Assembly: GCA_002007465.1 (NCBI GenBank)
Contig: LNAC01000009.1
Location: 5,233,167 to 5,297,166 of the forward strand
DNA from: Ailurus styani
Lineage: Eukaryota; Chordata; Mammalia; Carnivora; Ailuridae
Length of the DNA: 64,000 nt
Direction: 5' to 3'
Made by a program: the position numbers and the translations under genes. Below are positions 1-11,135 of the stretch, in pieces. Under the pieces are notes generated by a model. The model had not been told where the DNA came from, did no database searches, and saw nothing but the letters and a program-made list of their open reading frames with translations. Within the stretch, counting starts at the first letter, position 1; each line of letters begins with the position of its first letter.

Positions 1-419
1 CAGAGGAGGCCCTGGGTCTCTCCGCTCTGTGACAACGCCTGGAGCAGGGGTGAGCCGGGGGAAGGGCGGCTGGGTCAGGGGTCCCTCCCCCCCAGTTCAG
101 AGGCAGGACCCTGCTCCTGAGCCGGGCCACCAGCTGGAGGGAGCCCAATGGCAGTGAGTCGCGTGAGGCATAAATAAGATAATGTCCCAGGCGGAGGACA
201 GGTAGCCATGGCGACAAGGGCGCCCAGTCACAGAGTGGCTGGGAACACACTGGCCGAGGCCTTCCCTGGCAGCCGGACTTCGGGGCTCGGGGGGCGGCCC
301 CAGCCCCCCAGGGAAGCGCCCTCCGGGCCTCCCTCTCACCACGGGCCTCTGTGGAAGAGCTCCAGGCGGGGCTGCCGGCTTCAAGCATTCGCCCAGTGAA
401 TACGTAAGAAATACTGTGA

Positions 420-640
420 GGCTAATTCTTTTTAAAATGATAAAATTCATCTGTATTATAGCATTCCAGCCCCCAGCTTCCTGAAAGCTAAAAATATTTT
501 AATGTCATATTTCCATGTAAATTTTAGTTGAGAATTTAATACCCTTTTAACATACATTAAATTTTTAGCATTCTTCAAGCCCTTGACTCTTTTAAGGGTT
601 TAGCTGATGTGCACTGGAGAAAAGGACTGGCGGAGACTGT
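420..640. promoter_or_regulatory. Candidate conserved non-coding element (AT-rich)
   Basis: Unique AT-rich block in a GC-rich neighbourhood with several TTTTAA, TAATG and GGCTAATTC homeobox-like words and no repeat signature. Conservation is inferred from composition only. Confidence 0.3.
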
Positions 641-1569
641 AAATTCGGAGAGAAAGTTCTAGAAGCGAAGTGGCCCCCAAACCTCTGTGCCCACCATGTC
701 TTAGTTACTCCTGTGGGGTGGAGAGCACCTGAGTCCAACCCTGGGATCCTAGGGAGGTGTCAGAAGTCTCCGTTTCCTTCCTGGAAAGAGCAGCTGTGAC
801 TGGCTTTATGGGGTGCGAGAGGAATTCGCCACAGCAGCCCAGGTCTGGGGAGCCGGGGAGGCCTGGGGCCGAGCGCATGGGTGCTGCAGTCAGGGTAAGG
901 TCAGGCCCTAGTTCTGCCACTTGCCGGCAGGTGACCTAGGGATGCTTCCTGTGCCGGTTTCCTGGCCCCCAAGAGAGGCCAAGGTCAGCTTGTGCTCCGG
1001 TGACATTTGAGTGAATATGCACATGAAAGGGGGCAGTTGTTGGCTCCATGGAGGAGGTGGCCTCCGGGGTGAACTGGCTGGCCTTGCCGAGCGGTCCAGC
1101 GTGACGACATGTGTGTAAACCCGAGTAGACCATTTGGGGTCGATCTGTACCCTGCCCCAGCCCCTAGAGCAAGATCTCAATCACCCAACGATGCGGAAGC
1201 ACCCACACACACACAAGGGTGTCTTCGCAAAGCCTCATGACTGGCCCAAGGGCTGCGGCCTCACCGTACTCCTCCTCCTGGGGTAGGCCCGGAAGAGCCA
1301 GGAGAAGGCTCTGAAAATGGCAAGGAAGGGTGTTCACGGCTGCCTTTGGGGTAAAGTAGGCTGGGGGCTTCATGTCCCCTAGGGCTTCTGAGGTCAAGGT
1401 CTGGGGCCTGCCTGCAAGCTCTCCCCACAGCCTCACACTCTGGGGCCTGGGTCTCCACTGACCGGACCCACACCCTTCGGCCGTGAGTCATCACGCTGGG
1501 GGCCTCGAGTGAATCCCTGCATCTGTCTGACAGCCCATCTGTGAAATGCGGGCAGAAATAATAAAACCT

Positions 1570-1974
1570 GGGGCGGCTGGGTGACTCAGTCGGTGAAGCA
1601 TCTGCCTTTGGCTCAAGTCATGATCCCAGGGTTCTGGGACTGAGTCCTGTGTCTGGTTTCCTGCTCTGCAGGAGTCTGCTTCTCTCTCTACACTTCCCCC
1701 CTGCTCGTGATCTTTCACTCTCTCTGTCTCTCAAATAAACAAATAAAATCTTTTTTTTTTTTAATTTGACAGAGAGAGAGATCACAAGTAGGCAGAGAGA
1801 CAGGGAGAGGAGGAAGCAGGCTCCCTGCTGAGCAGGGAGCCCGATGCGGCCTCGATCCCAGGACCCTGAGATCATGACCTGAGCCGAAGGCAGAGGCTTT
1901 AACCCACTGAGCCACCCAGGTGCCCTGAAATCTTTAAAAAAAAAAAAGAAAAGAAAAGAAAGAAATAATAAAGC
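1570..1974 (+). mobile_element. SINEC, plus strand, interrupted by a second SINE in its tail
   Basis: The body reads GGCTGGGTGACTCAGTCGG...AATAAAATC at 1570-1750. The A-rich tail resumes at 1927-1974 after the inserted element. Old copy with several substitutions. Confidence 0.92.
1751..1926 (-). mobile_element. SINEC, minus strand, nested in the tail of the previous SINE
   Basis: A T-run, GACAGAGAGAGAGATCACAA, then the promoter end GAGCCACCCAGGTGCCCT. It sits tail-to-tail with 1570-1750, with AAATC-like sequence on both sides of the insertion. Confidence 0.95.
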
Positions 1975-2049
1975 CCCCTTTTGGGGTTGCTGGGAGGACC
2001 CGGCAAGAGCGCCCACAGGAGGGGCTGGCGTGGTAGGAGCCTTCGCAAA

Positions 2050-2275
2050 CAAGGCGGCGTGTAGGGAAGGGTTCACTTGGCCACCTGTCCAAGCAACCAT
2101 TAACCAGAATTACAAATTTACAGTGTGGAGACATGAAATCCGGCGAGATGGACAGCTCTTCTTTCTAATCACTTTCAGGGGAAGATATAATGCATTGATC
2201 GACAGAGACAAACCACAGTTTAGGCTGCAACCGGTGTCTGTGACTAAAGCAGCCACCTTGTTAACTTAGATTTAC
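2050..2275. promoter_or_regulatory. Candidate conserved non-coding element
   Basis: Unique, low-CpG sequence (AACCATTAACCAGAATTACA, GATATAATGCATTGATCGAC) in contrast to its repeat- and GC-rich flanks. An open frame of 79 codons crosses it but ends in a poor context and resembles no protein. Confidence 0.3.
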
Positions 2276-3270
2276 AAAGAGTGTCTCCATCCTGGCAAGA
2301 GGAAGGCATGGGGGAAGGGAGCGGCTGCTGGCATGGGATGATGGGGGGACTCGGGAGCCACGTAGGGACCCCCGAACTCCAACCAACTGCAGAAGAAGCC
2401 CAAGGAATCCCTCCAAGGCAGCCACTATAAGATGAGAGCCGTTTCCTGACGGGGAGTGAGTTCCCCAACTCTGGAGGAATGTAAGCATTCAGCATTCATT
2501 CAACAAGTGGTCTGCTAATGCCTACCTTGTGTTACACTCAAACAGGCCCTGAACGTACAGAAATGATCTGATGATGATCCTGTCCTTGGGAAACCTCCTG
2601 GTCCGTGAGCCCATGGACTCACTCTCGTGCTCGGGTGACCAGATGTCTGTAACGGCAGACACAGCCTTCTGTTTGCAGGCAGAGGCAGAGAACATTCCTG
2701 GTAAAGGGGCTGGGTGGCTCCGATAGATCCAGCTGGAGCATGACAAGCTGGTGGACGCCTGGGGAGGACAGAGTCTGAGGCAGAGAAGCCCAAGAGGAAC
2801 TCTCCGAGCAGCCGAAAGGAGAGTGGCCGGCAAGTCCAGCCCGTCTGTGGGCTGAGGTGTGAGGAAGGAGGGCTCTCGGCCTCCCTCTGGGCTCAGGCGG
2901 CCTCGCTGGGGGGCCCACCGCCCCGGTGCCAGAGGGGCCTAGAGCTCCACGTGCCAAATGGCTGTCTCCATCCTTAAGCCAAGAAAGTTTCCACTTCCTA
3001 TGAAAGAGGGCCTGCTGGCGGCGACTCCCTGATGGTTGGTTTCTCCCACGTTGGGAGAGGAGGCCTTTGGGTTCAGGGCGGGACTTACCTGCGTCACTGC
3101 CTGGGAGGCTGGGAGGGGTCCTCAGGGGACAGGACCCTGAGATCCTTCCTAGGCTGCCCCCGACCAGCTCCGGGCTGACACTCGGGCTGCCCTGTGTCCC
3201 CCTGACGACCTTCCACTCGACTGTCCCGTTTCTGGGCCTACTTCTCCCTTCCCGAGAGGGGCGTCCTTGT

Positions 3271-3391
3271 GGCGCCTGGCTGGCTCAGTCGGGGCACGCA
3301 ACTCTTGATCTCAGGGTCATGAGTTTGAGCCCCACGCTGAGTGTGGAGATTACTTAAATACATGAAAAAAGAAACATTAAAAACAAAAAAA
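3271..3391 (+). mobile_element. Short-form SINEC (GAGATTACTTAAA type), plus strand
   Basis: GGCGCCTGGCTGGCTCAGTC, then TTGAGCCCCACG, GGAGATTACTTAAA and an A-rich tail. Confidence 0.93.
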
Positions 3392-3435
3392 GGCATCCCC
3401 CACGTGGCAAAAGCCACCTAGACAAGACTTCTAAG

Positions 3436-3567
3436 CCTCAGAAGGCGCGACCCCCCGCCCAAATCCCACCTCAGAAGGCGCGACCCCCCGCCCAAATCCC
3501 ACCTCAGAAGGCGCGACCTCCCGCCCAAATCCCACCTCAGAAGGCGCGACCTCCCGCCCAAATCCCA
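3436..3567. repeat. Minisatellite: 33-bp unit, 4 copies
   Basis: Four head-to-tail copies of a 33-base unit starting CCTCAGAAGGCGCGACC. The first two copies have GACCCCCC and the last two GACCTCCC, so the array seems to have grown by duplication of a dimer or single units. The unit is GC-rich, and its length is a multiple of three, which keeps an 11-residue repeat open on the minus strand. Confidence 0.97.
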
Positions 3568-4470
3568 TAGACACGTCCCAGGCCAGGTCTCCGATTGGCC
3601 CAACAGAGGCCACATGTCCACCCCTGGGCCAATCCCTGTGGCGGGGAAATGAGCCGCCGCTGTGGGCACCCCTTGCAAGCCCGTGGGGTTCAGGGGAAAG
3701 GGCCCCATTTACCAGAGCGGGGGAGGGGACAGGTGAAATCAGCGGACCTCTTCAGCAGTGATGATGTGCCAGCCGCTGTAATTACAAAATTAACATTTAA
3801 AAAAAATTTTCTCGCACTCACTGAGAGGCAGGGGCCCTTAGCATCCTTGCAAAACAACAAGGCCTAAAGAGTAAAGGAGTTTGCCCAGCAGGAAAGGGGG
3901 GTGTTCGTGGGACCTGCACCTGCTTCGGACTCCGATCCCGAGTGTCCGCCTCCTCCATGCGGGTACAGTGGAGTCCTCGCTTCGACCCCAGCTTCCCTCA
4001 GGAACAGCGGTGTGCGTGCGTGAGCGTGCGAGCGTGTGAGCGTGTGTGTGTGAGTTTGATCCACGGGCGGCCCGCTAACCTTCCCCCTCCTCCCAGGCAG
4101 GGCCGCCCACCCTCACACACCTGTGCTCCGGGCACAGCCGAGGCTGACGGCCGTCTGCTCTCTGAGGAGGCCGCACACGTCTCTAAGCAGCCCCTTCCCC
4201 ACAGCCGAACAGCTGGCCACCATCTTGGCACACATTCCCCTGTCACATCTGATTTGCAAAGTCATGTCTGTAACAGACCCACAGGAGCGTCCAGTTGGGG
4301 CTTTTTCAGGTCAAGGAGTATTTTCCAGAGAGTCTGTAGTTCTTCAAAGGAGAAAAAGAATGTGAGAAGAGAAAGAATCCCGTCTCTGTTGCAGGGCCAA
4401 CACTCACACCAGTGGAATGTTCCTCTGGGCCACACGGGGCTAAGGCTTTCAAGATCACCTTGAGGTTCTG

Positions 4471-4600
4471 TCTTTATCCCATTTGACAGATGAGGAAATC
4501 GAGGCTCACCGGAGTCCCTGTCATTTTTCCCAAGGTCACATGGCTGCTAAGGGCAGAGCTGAGATTTGAACAGGACCTTTCCAGACACCCAAGCCCTTGC
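4471..4600 (+). mobile_element. MIR fragment
   Basis: ATTTGACAGATGAGGAAATCG, then AAGGTCACATGGCTGCTAAGG and AGATTTGAACAGG. Confidence 0.85.
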
Positions 4601-5574
4601 TCATCACCATCACATCCAGTGTTCCAGTGGATACCTGAGCTGGGCAGTCCTGCTGGCCTGACTCCAAGACCTCCTCCTCCTCCTCCAGGCAGCCTGCCGA
4701 GCTGGCAAGGCCTGCCTCTACCGCTCTGCTCTTACCTGCCGCTGACTGGAGTTTCTGGTTTCCAGAGCATCCAAGGAGGGGCCCGGTCATCCTCTTGGCC
4801 AAACATTTTGACTGCAGGAGCGGAAGCCCATGAGAATGCAGACAATGGGAGTCCCATAAAAATCCACAGCCCTCAGACCCTCCAGGCACTGTGGTAACCA
4901 AGCCGGGCCCTCGGGGACCAAGCCTCACTCCCCTTCTCTGAGGGCTGGGTTGTGGGTCATCTCTCCCTCTCTCTGTCTCCTTTGGGGCATCCGCTGGTGA
5001 GGAGGTGCCCGGGAGCACCAGCCCCAAGACCGTGAGCTGCCCATCTGCATCGCCACCCCCCGCCACTCCTCCACCTCTGAGCACTAACTCCCAGAGGAGG
5101 GTCCCGGCGGGACCAGCAACGGTAGCCCCGACCGGGCCGGGGGAGGTGCACAGCAAGTCGGGAGTGTGGAAGTGGATGATCCCGCAATCTTCACCACCCT
5201 CCTCCTGCCCAGGTGCTCTGGCGCACGGTGAAGCCCAAGGGAAGTGACTGACACCGACCGTCTACAACCAGGGGCAGACCACACCTTCTTCTCTCCTCAG
5301 TGCGGGCAGGTAGAGCCTGTACAGCAAATATTTGTGAAGGAATGGAATGAATGAATGTTCAAAGGTGTCCTGGTCCCCAAAAGGGTTCCATGGACACAGA
5401 TGGGAAAGGCTGCAGGACCCCTCAGAGCCTTTAATTAAACACCGCCCATTATGCTCTAGGAAGGGGGTGACATGTCAAAGCATGTGTACACATTTCTAGA
5501 ACGGGTAAATCAGAACTCAGGCGGTAATGCTGTTTCAGGCAATCCAAGGGAAGCTGTGTCAGGTACCAGATGGC

Positions 5575-5665
5575 AGCATGGGCTCTGGAGTCAGGCATAC
5601 CAGTGTTGCTTGCCTATTAGCTGTGTGACCTTGGGCCAGTCACTTGGCCTCTCTGAGCCAGTTAC
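5575..5665 (-). mobile_element. MIR fragment
   Basis: TCTGGAGTCAGGCATACC and AGCTGTGTGACCTTGGGCCAG, the MIR core seen in reverse. Confidence 0.85.
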
Positions 5666-5789
5666 CCCATACACTTCCATGGTTTCATCAGGGCCACTCC
5701 ATCTTTGTTCCAACTGCCATCAGTGTCATTCTCTATCACACAGCACTGGCCTCCTCCCTGGCTTCTCTGGCTCCCCTCTGCCTCTCAGC

Positions 5790-5900
5790 CTTGGATATGA
5801 CCTCTGGGTTCAGGGGCCTCGAGTCCCTTTGTTCCCCGTTCACTGTATTCAGCACCCAGCACCCAGAGAAGGTCTGGCACACAATAACATTTGCTAGATG
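5790..5900 (+). mobile_element. L2 3' end fragment
   Basis: CAGCACCCAGAGAAGGTCTGGCACACAATAA followed by GAT/GAAT repeats is the usual L2 terminus, here reduced to the last 100 bases. Confidence 0.6.
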
Positions 5901-5933
5901 GATGAATGAATGCATGCATGCATGCATGCATGC
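5901..5933. repeat. (GAAT)/(TGCA) microsatellite
   Basis: GATGAATGAA runs into about six TGCA units, likely expanded from the GAAT-rich tail of an L2 3' end. Confidence 0.9.
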
Positions 5934-6224
5934 TATTTCTATGTGAATACTGCGTTTAGTTTGGGGCAGGCCCCCAACTCTGACCCTCCTCCTGCCTGCT
6001 CTTGCACCTCAGTCTGGCCTGAACCTAAAGGAAGTCCGTGACCCACTCTGCAAACATTTATTCAATTTGAATAATTGTATCTCCTGGGGAGTTGGCTGAC
6101 CAGAAACATGACTGGGAGAAACTTCCTCATACTCACATATAAACCACAGTCTCTCCCTCCGGAGGGCGCTAGAGGCACCAGGCCGGGGCTCCGCGCTCCC
6201 GGTGATGAGCTTCTTGACTCCGCA

Positions 6225-6375
6225 CCACCCCCCTGTGGCGGGACTATAGCACTGCGCCCATTACCCCGACGAAGAGAGGGAGGCTCAGGGTGCTCCGTGA
6301 ATCACCCAAGGTCACACAGCGAGGGGGAGGCGGGGCAGCAGCTTTCACCCGACTCCAGACCAGCAGTCTTAACCC
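6225..6375 (+). mobile_element. MIR fragment
   Basis: GAGGGAGGCTCAGGGTGC, CCAAGGTCACACAGCGAGG and CCGACTCCAGACCAGCAGTC. Confidence 0.75.
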
Positions 6376-6409
6376 GCCGTCGTTCTTGACTGAGGACCGT
6401 GGCATGGGG

Positions 6410-6525
6410 AAGAACACAGTTCTGGAGTCTGGGTTGAAATCCCACTTCTGCGTCACCCCCTACTTGTGTGACTCGCTGAGCCTCCGTTTCCTCCTCTGTA
6501 AAACAGGGCTAATGATCCCTAATGC
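6410..6525 (-). mobile_element. MIR fragment
   Basis: GGGTTGAAATCCCACTTCTG, TTGTGTGACTCGCTGAGCC and CTCTGTAAAACAGGGCTAAT. It faces the MIR at 6225-6375, making an inverted pair. Confidence 0.85.
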
Positions 6526-6589
6526 GGATTCCAAGGGCCAGCACGTTCAGAGGACAGAACACCCTAGGAAATGCCTGCCTCCAAAAGGA

Positions 6590-7000
6590 AGCCCTTGGCT
6601 GAGCCGCGGGCCGCCGGGCCCCGCCGTGGGGGGCATACGGCCGCTGTCAGTCAACTCACGCAGAACCGTCAGCTCCCGCGGGGGCCGCGGCCTGTCCCAG
6701 AAGCCAGAGACGCAGGGCTCGGACCGGGGTCCCCGGACACAGACCGCGGGGAAACCAGCGGGTGCAGTGGAGCGCTGAGCTGGAGGCCAGGCCCCGCCTA
6801 GACCCGTGCTCCAGCTCCGGGAGCCCGCGTGGGCACGTGAGCCTCGGCACACGCCGGCCGAGAACGCCACCGCCTTGTCTGCCGGGATGACCCCGCGTTC
6901 GTCAAGATGGCAGCCGCAGGGCGGCCATGTCCGCGCCCCAGCGCAGGGCCTGCTGGGTAGCAGGGGTCCCACCGCGACGGGAAGCGAAAGGGGACAAATG
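6590..7000. promoter_or_regulatory. CpG-rich island with YY1 motif
   Basis: About 400 bases rich in CpG (GCCGCGGGCCGCCGGG-type sequence). It contains CAAGATGGCAGCC at 6903-6915, the minus-strand form of the YY1 consensus GGCNGCCATCTTG, and a partial inverted GGCCAT core a few bases later. YY1 sites of this kind usually sit just downstream of CpG-island transcription starts. No exon was recognised next to it. Confidence 0.5.
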
Positions 7001-7129
7001 AACTGTTCCCCGGTGAGCAGGCTCCCAACGGGGCGAGTCAAAACCCAGGGCCGCCCCAGCTCTGCCCTCAAGGAAGGAGACGAAACGGGTCCGCCCATCC
7101 CCACGCCCCTGAGGATGCTGGGTAATTGC

Positions 7130-7340
7130 GTTTTCCCCTTTGTCTTTTTGTTTTCTTCCAGCGGAACCACCAAGAAGCTGCCGCAAAAATCAGTTAGAGC
7201 TTCCAAAGTGCTTCTTTCCCCAGAAATCTTTTATAAAAGGTGAAAGATTTACAAGACCCGAAGAGCAAACCAAGCAGGATAATTGTTTTTGGAATGACCC
7301 CAATATTTTCACCCCGGCGACCCCGGCTGGGCATCTTGCC
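7130..7340. promoter_or_regulatory. Candidate conserved non-coding element next to the CpG-rich island
   Basis: Unique sequence with a pyrimidine tract and TTCCAG acceptor-like site at about 7151-7160, then balanced-composition sequence up to 7340. It could be a non-coding exon or an enhancer; I cannot tell which. Confidence 0.3.
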
Positions 7341-8269
7341 CCGTATTTATGATTCCTGGTCCTCGGCGCGCCGCCGGGCGACCTTTCTGAGCCCCCTGTG
7401 CGAGCCCCCAGCCCCGCATCGGGCCTGTAACTCACCCTGACGTTATCTCTCGGGAGGGTTTTATGCACTTTAATTTAACTCCCCTCATCATTATTTCCCG
7501 GACTTCAAGGTTTTCTCTCTTGAGCTGCCCTTCCCGGGACAGGCATAATCTGTTTGCCATCAAGCCCAATAAATATGTTTGTGCGGGAGACGGGGACCAT
7601 TCGGGGAGAGAGGCCCAGGCCTGGGAAGCAGCCTCGGGCTCTCACCCGAGTCTGGGCGCCCGGGCTGGGCCCTGTGTCCTTGAGCCGCTCTCCTGCCCGG
7701 AGCCTCTGCCTTGGTTCTGGGGCCAGGGGCCGGATCTAGCAAACGGACAGACTGGACAACCGGTGAAATGTGAATTTCAGATGGACAAGTTTATTTTAGT
7801 GTGTGTCCCAGTCAAGGAACGGCCCCCAAATTATTCATGGTTTATGCGCGATTCCACCTGGCCTGGGTGTCTTGTGTTTCATCCGGCGTCGGCTCCTGGG
7901 TGACCAGCTGCCCGGCTCGCTCCCGGAGGGCAGATTAGGACACTGGTAACACAGCTCCGCAGCTGCGAGGCTTAAACAAAGGACGTTTCTTTTCTCCCAG
8001 TCCTGAAAGGTGGAAACACAAGATCAAGGTATCGGCAGGGCCGGTTTGTCCTGAAGCCTCTCTCCTTGACTTCTCCCCCTTCTCATGGGGACACCGGTTG
8101 GGGGGTAAGTGTTCGGATTTCAGTACAGGAATGTGGGAGGGGACCCACCGTGGCCCCCCCAACAAGAGCCCCGGAGAGTGAAGGGGTGGGGGCAGCTATC
8201 CCTCCTGACCCGCCCCGGCCCCGCTGTCCAAGTCAGGTCCTCCCTTCAAAAGGGTGACGACCACGATAA

Positions 8270-8850
8270 GAACCTTCCACGCCCTGGTTCCACACTCGTG
8301 GTCTGAGTAGGCCTCAGCCTGGTGGCTGCCACGGAGCAATGGTCCTCCTTGGGCACCTGGCTGTCTCCGCAAGCCCTGTGGTCCATGGAGTGGGGATCCC
8401 TGGCAAGCCGGCCCTTGCCACCATCGAGGGCAGCACCTCGATGACCCGGCCTCGGAAGACACTCTGGTCCAGCTCCACTGAAGCCCGGGCTGAGCGCTCA
8501 GCGGCCAGCTCCATGCAGGCATAGCCCTGGGCGTCCAGAGAACTCATCACCCGGCACAGTGGTCCAGGGGACGGCTCACGGGAATGGACCAGAGACTGAC
8601 CTGTGGTCCTACCGCACCGACTCCGTGGGGCCCCCAGGGCTCAGGAGCTGCCTGGCCTGCACGGCTCTTGTGCCCCCCACCCCCCCCACCAGGCCCTGTG
8701 CCATAGGCTGCTCCAGCCCCGGGGCCTGCTCCGTGACCCACAGCTTCCGTCTGATGGCCTCCAGCTCCTGGTCAGGTACCAAGTACCTGGGCCAAGTCCT
8801 CCCCCCTCCAAGAGAGATGGATTTGACCACCTCCCACAGCAAGTCCGAGC
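8270..8850 (-). pseudogene. PABPN1L: Decayed PABPN1L (embryonic poly(A)-binding protein 2) copy, probably a processed pseudogene
   Basis: Read on the minus strand, collinear fragments of PABPN1/PABPN1L appear in changing frames. GEDLAQ (about 8790-8816) resembles the family QENLAE; PDQELEAI with a following helix lies at 8722-8776; AVQARQLLSP at 8636-8665. Next come an in-frame TAG (8611-8609) and DHRSV (8594-8608). DEFSGRP (8528-8548) is then followed by a frameshift to GYACMELAAERSARASVELD and QSVFRGRVIEVLPS (8425-8526), which is the end of the RRM domain. A further frameshift leads to GLRRQPGAQGGPLLRG (8328-8378), matching the Arg/Gly-rich tail. Most of the first half of the RRM, with RNP2, is deleted. 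PABPN1L binds poly(A) tails of maternal mRNAs in oocytes and early embryos; this copy cannot encode a functional protein. No poly(A) tail remains, so retroposition is inferred from the compact collinear order and the absence of introns. Confidence 0.72.
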
Positions 8851-9806
8851 AACTCAGACGTGCTTATGTGGCCTTGCCCATTCGTTTCCACAGTAAAGGC
8901 TCTTTTGGGTTCTGCCCAAAACCCAGCCCATAGATATTTATTCAATGAATGAAATCAACACAGATTTCCCTAACCATGGTTAATGCCAGTAATAAAATAA
9001 ACACGTTATACCCATAACGAAAGGTGTCCACGAGAACCTCCCAGAATCTCCCAGAACCTCCCTTCACTGTCCAAAAGAAGCCAAGCTCAGGAGAGCAGAA
9101 ACTGTTACTAGAAGTTCAGGAACAGGCAAAATCCCTCCATGCTACCAGTCTTCACAGGGGCTGTGCCGTCATGAGAGAGGTCACACGTGTCCACTTAAGC
9201 TCTGTGCACCTTGCCCTATGAAAGTTATACCTCAATTCAACAGTTAGGGAAAATAAAAAAAAATGTTTAATGCATCTGAGTCATACAAATCTATACATTG
9301 GATTAAACTGCATGGAACCACAAATGAAATCGTGTAAAACCTGGTGAAACGTACACCAGGCTGTATTTATCTAGCAGAATCTACCAACATAATTTCCCAG
9401 CTTTGATATCATTGCACAGCTGTGCAAGGTACCACCTTTGGGGGAAGCTGGGGGAAGGTTCTCCTGGACTCTCATTACTATTTTTGCAACTTCCTGTAAG
9501 TCTGTCATTAACGTTAAAATAAGAAATTTTTTAGAAAATTTAAAAACAAGAGATGTGTTGAAATCAGAACGAAATCTCTATATTTATTAAGCCCTGGAGA
9601 GAATTCAGAACAGTCCAGCAACCCCAGCTGAACTATGAAAGATAGGAGAGATATGATTTATAAATTCAAATAACTTAGCCTGGGAAAGTGTGGGACAGTT
9701 ATCAATACATAACAAAGCTTAGCTGATACTAGCCTAAAGAGGCACACTGAAAAGAAAACTGGGAGGGGGAAATCATAAATATTGGACGAAGTGGTACTCT
9801 AGTATC

Positions 9807-10210
9807 TTTTTTTTTTTTAAAGATTTTAGGGGCACCCGGGTGGCTCAATCATTAGGCGTCTGCCTTTGGCTAGGGTCACGGTCCCAGGGTCCTGGCATTG
9901 AGCCCCGCATCAGGGTCCCTGCTCTGCGGAAAGCCTGCTTCTCCCTCTCCCACTCCCCCTGCTTGTGTTCCCTCTCTCGCTGTGTCTCTCTCTGTCAAAT
10001 AAATAAGTAAAATATTTTTTTAAAAGTTATTTATTTATTTAGAGAGAGAGGGCAGTGGAAGAAGGGCAGAGGGAGAAGGAGAGAGAGAATCTCAAGCAGA
10101 CTCCCCACTGAGCGCAGAGCCTGACGGGAGACTCGATCCCAGGACCCTGAGATCATGACCTGAGCCAAAATCAAGAGACAATGTCCTGATTGAGCCACTC
10201 AGGAGCCCCA
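9807..10210 (-). mobile_element. SINEC, minus strand, split by a nested plus-strand SINE
   Basis: The T-tail at 9807-9828 and the body at 10021-10210 belong to one element. The flanks carry the direct repeat GTACTCTAGTAT, which fits a target-site duplication of the outer element. Confidence 0.9.
9829..10020 (+). mobile_element. SINEC, plus strand, inserted in a minus-strand SINE
   Basis: GGGGCACCCGGGTGGCTCAA through GTCAAATAAATAAGTAAAAT. It splits the outer element right after its AAAGATTTTA tail junction. Confidence 0.93.
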
Positions 10211-10849
10211 GTACTCTAGTATTTACCTTAATGCTATCTGGTTTTTCACAATCATGTGCCTCTTTGATGTAAAGACTTGTTTTTTACTCATTTTTGGAAT
10301 ACTCTATCAGCTTTTAATATTTCTAAACATTGTTAGTTAATATCTTGGCTTCTGTACTTGGTAGGCGGTATGAAAACAAACAAGCAAAAAAAAAGACTGT
10401 GCCTGAGACTGAACATGGTACATGAGTAGGAAAGTTTAATCAGATAACAAAGCAAAACAAAGCCTTCCTCTAGGAGTGGCTGGAACTCCAGAGGTCAGGA
10501 ACCTGTCTCATTCCCTCTCATTCCCAGAGTCTGGCACAGAGAAGGCGCACAGGGAGGGAGGGAGGGAGTGACGCCTCACAGGCCAGTGGGCCTCCTCGGG
10601 TTGGGTTCCTGAGGCCGGGTACCCACCAAGTGCTGCCATTCCTCCCCCACCAAGGCTGAGGTCTGTGCCTGGGAGCCAGGGGCGACCATGGCCTGTCCCT
10701 TCCCTGGTGCCCCAGCACCCGAGAACCCACCTTTCTGGGTCCTTGGCTCTGCCACTTGCAGCAAAGGGAAGACCCTTGGGAGACGGGGAGAGCCCGGCCC
10801 AGCTGTTTGGGGAGGCCTCGGGCCTGTGAAGACATGGTGCTTCCGTGAG

Positions 10850-11135
10850 GGTCTCCTGATACAGTAAAAGATTATCAGCTAAATAAAACAAGAAGTGACT
10901 GGGGCCACTATGCCCTGTTGGATTGAAATCGTGTGAGCAAAGTGGTTTTCTCGGAGAGATTTATTTCCTGCGCTGGCTTCAGGCAGCCAGCCCAGCCGGA
11001 AAGAACGGGGCTGGTCTCCCTCCGTTTGGGTGGGGGGAAGGGGAGTGTGGGGTTTTATTTAATCTTCCAATGAGCTGGAACAGTGAAGACGGCGTGAATG
11101 GACATTAATTCTGAAACAAATTATTAAAGCGCGAT
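10850..11135. promoter_or_regulatory. Candidate conserved non-coding element
   Basis: Unique sequence with AAAGATTATCAGCTAAATAAA (GATA-like and MEF2-like words) and a TTAATTCTGAAACAAATTAT block (homeobox-like), without repeat features. Confidence 0.3.

Larger units (their letters stand above)
1..8269. other. Intergenic flank, left part
   Basis: No gene recognised. It holds three SINECs, MIR and L2 pieces, the minisatellite, two candidate elements and the CpG-rich island. Open frames here are short and compositional. Confidence 0.7.
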
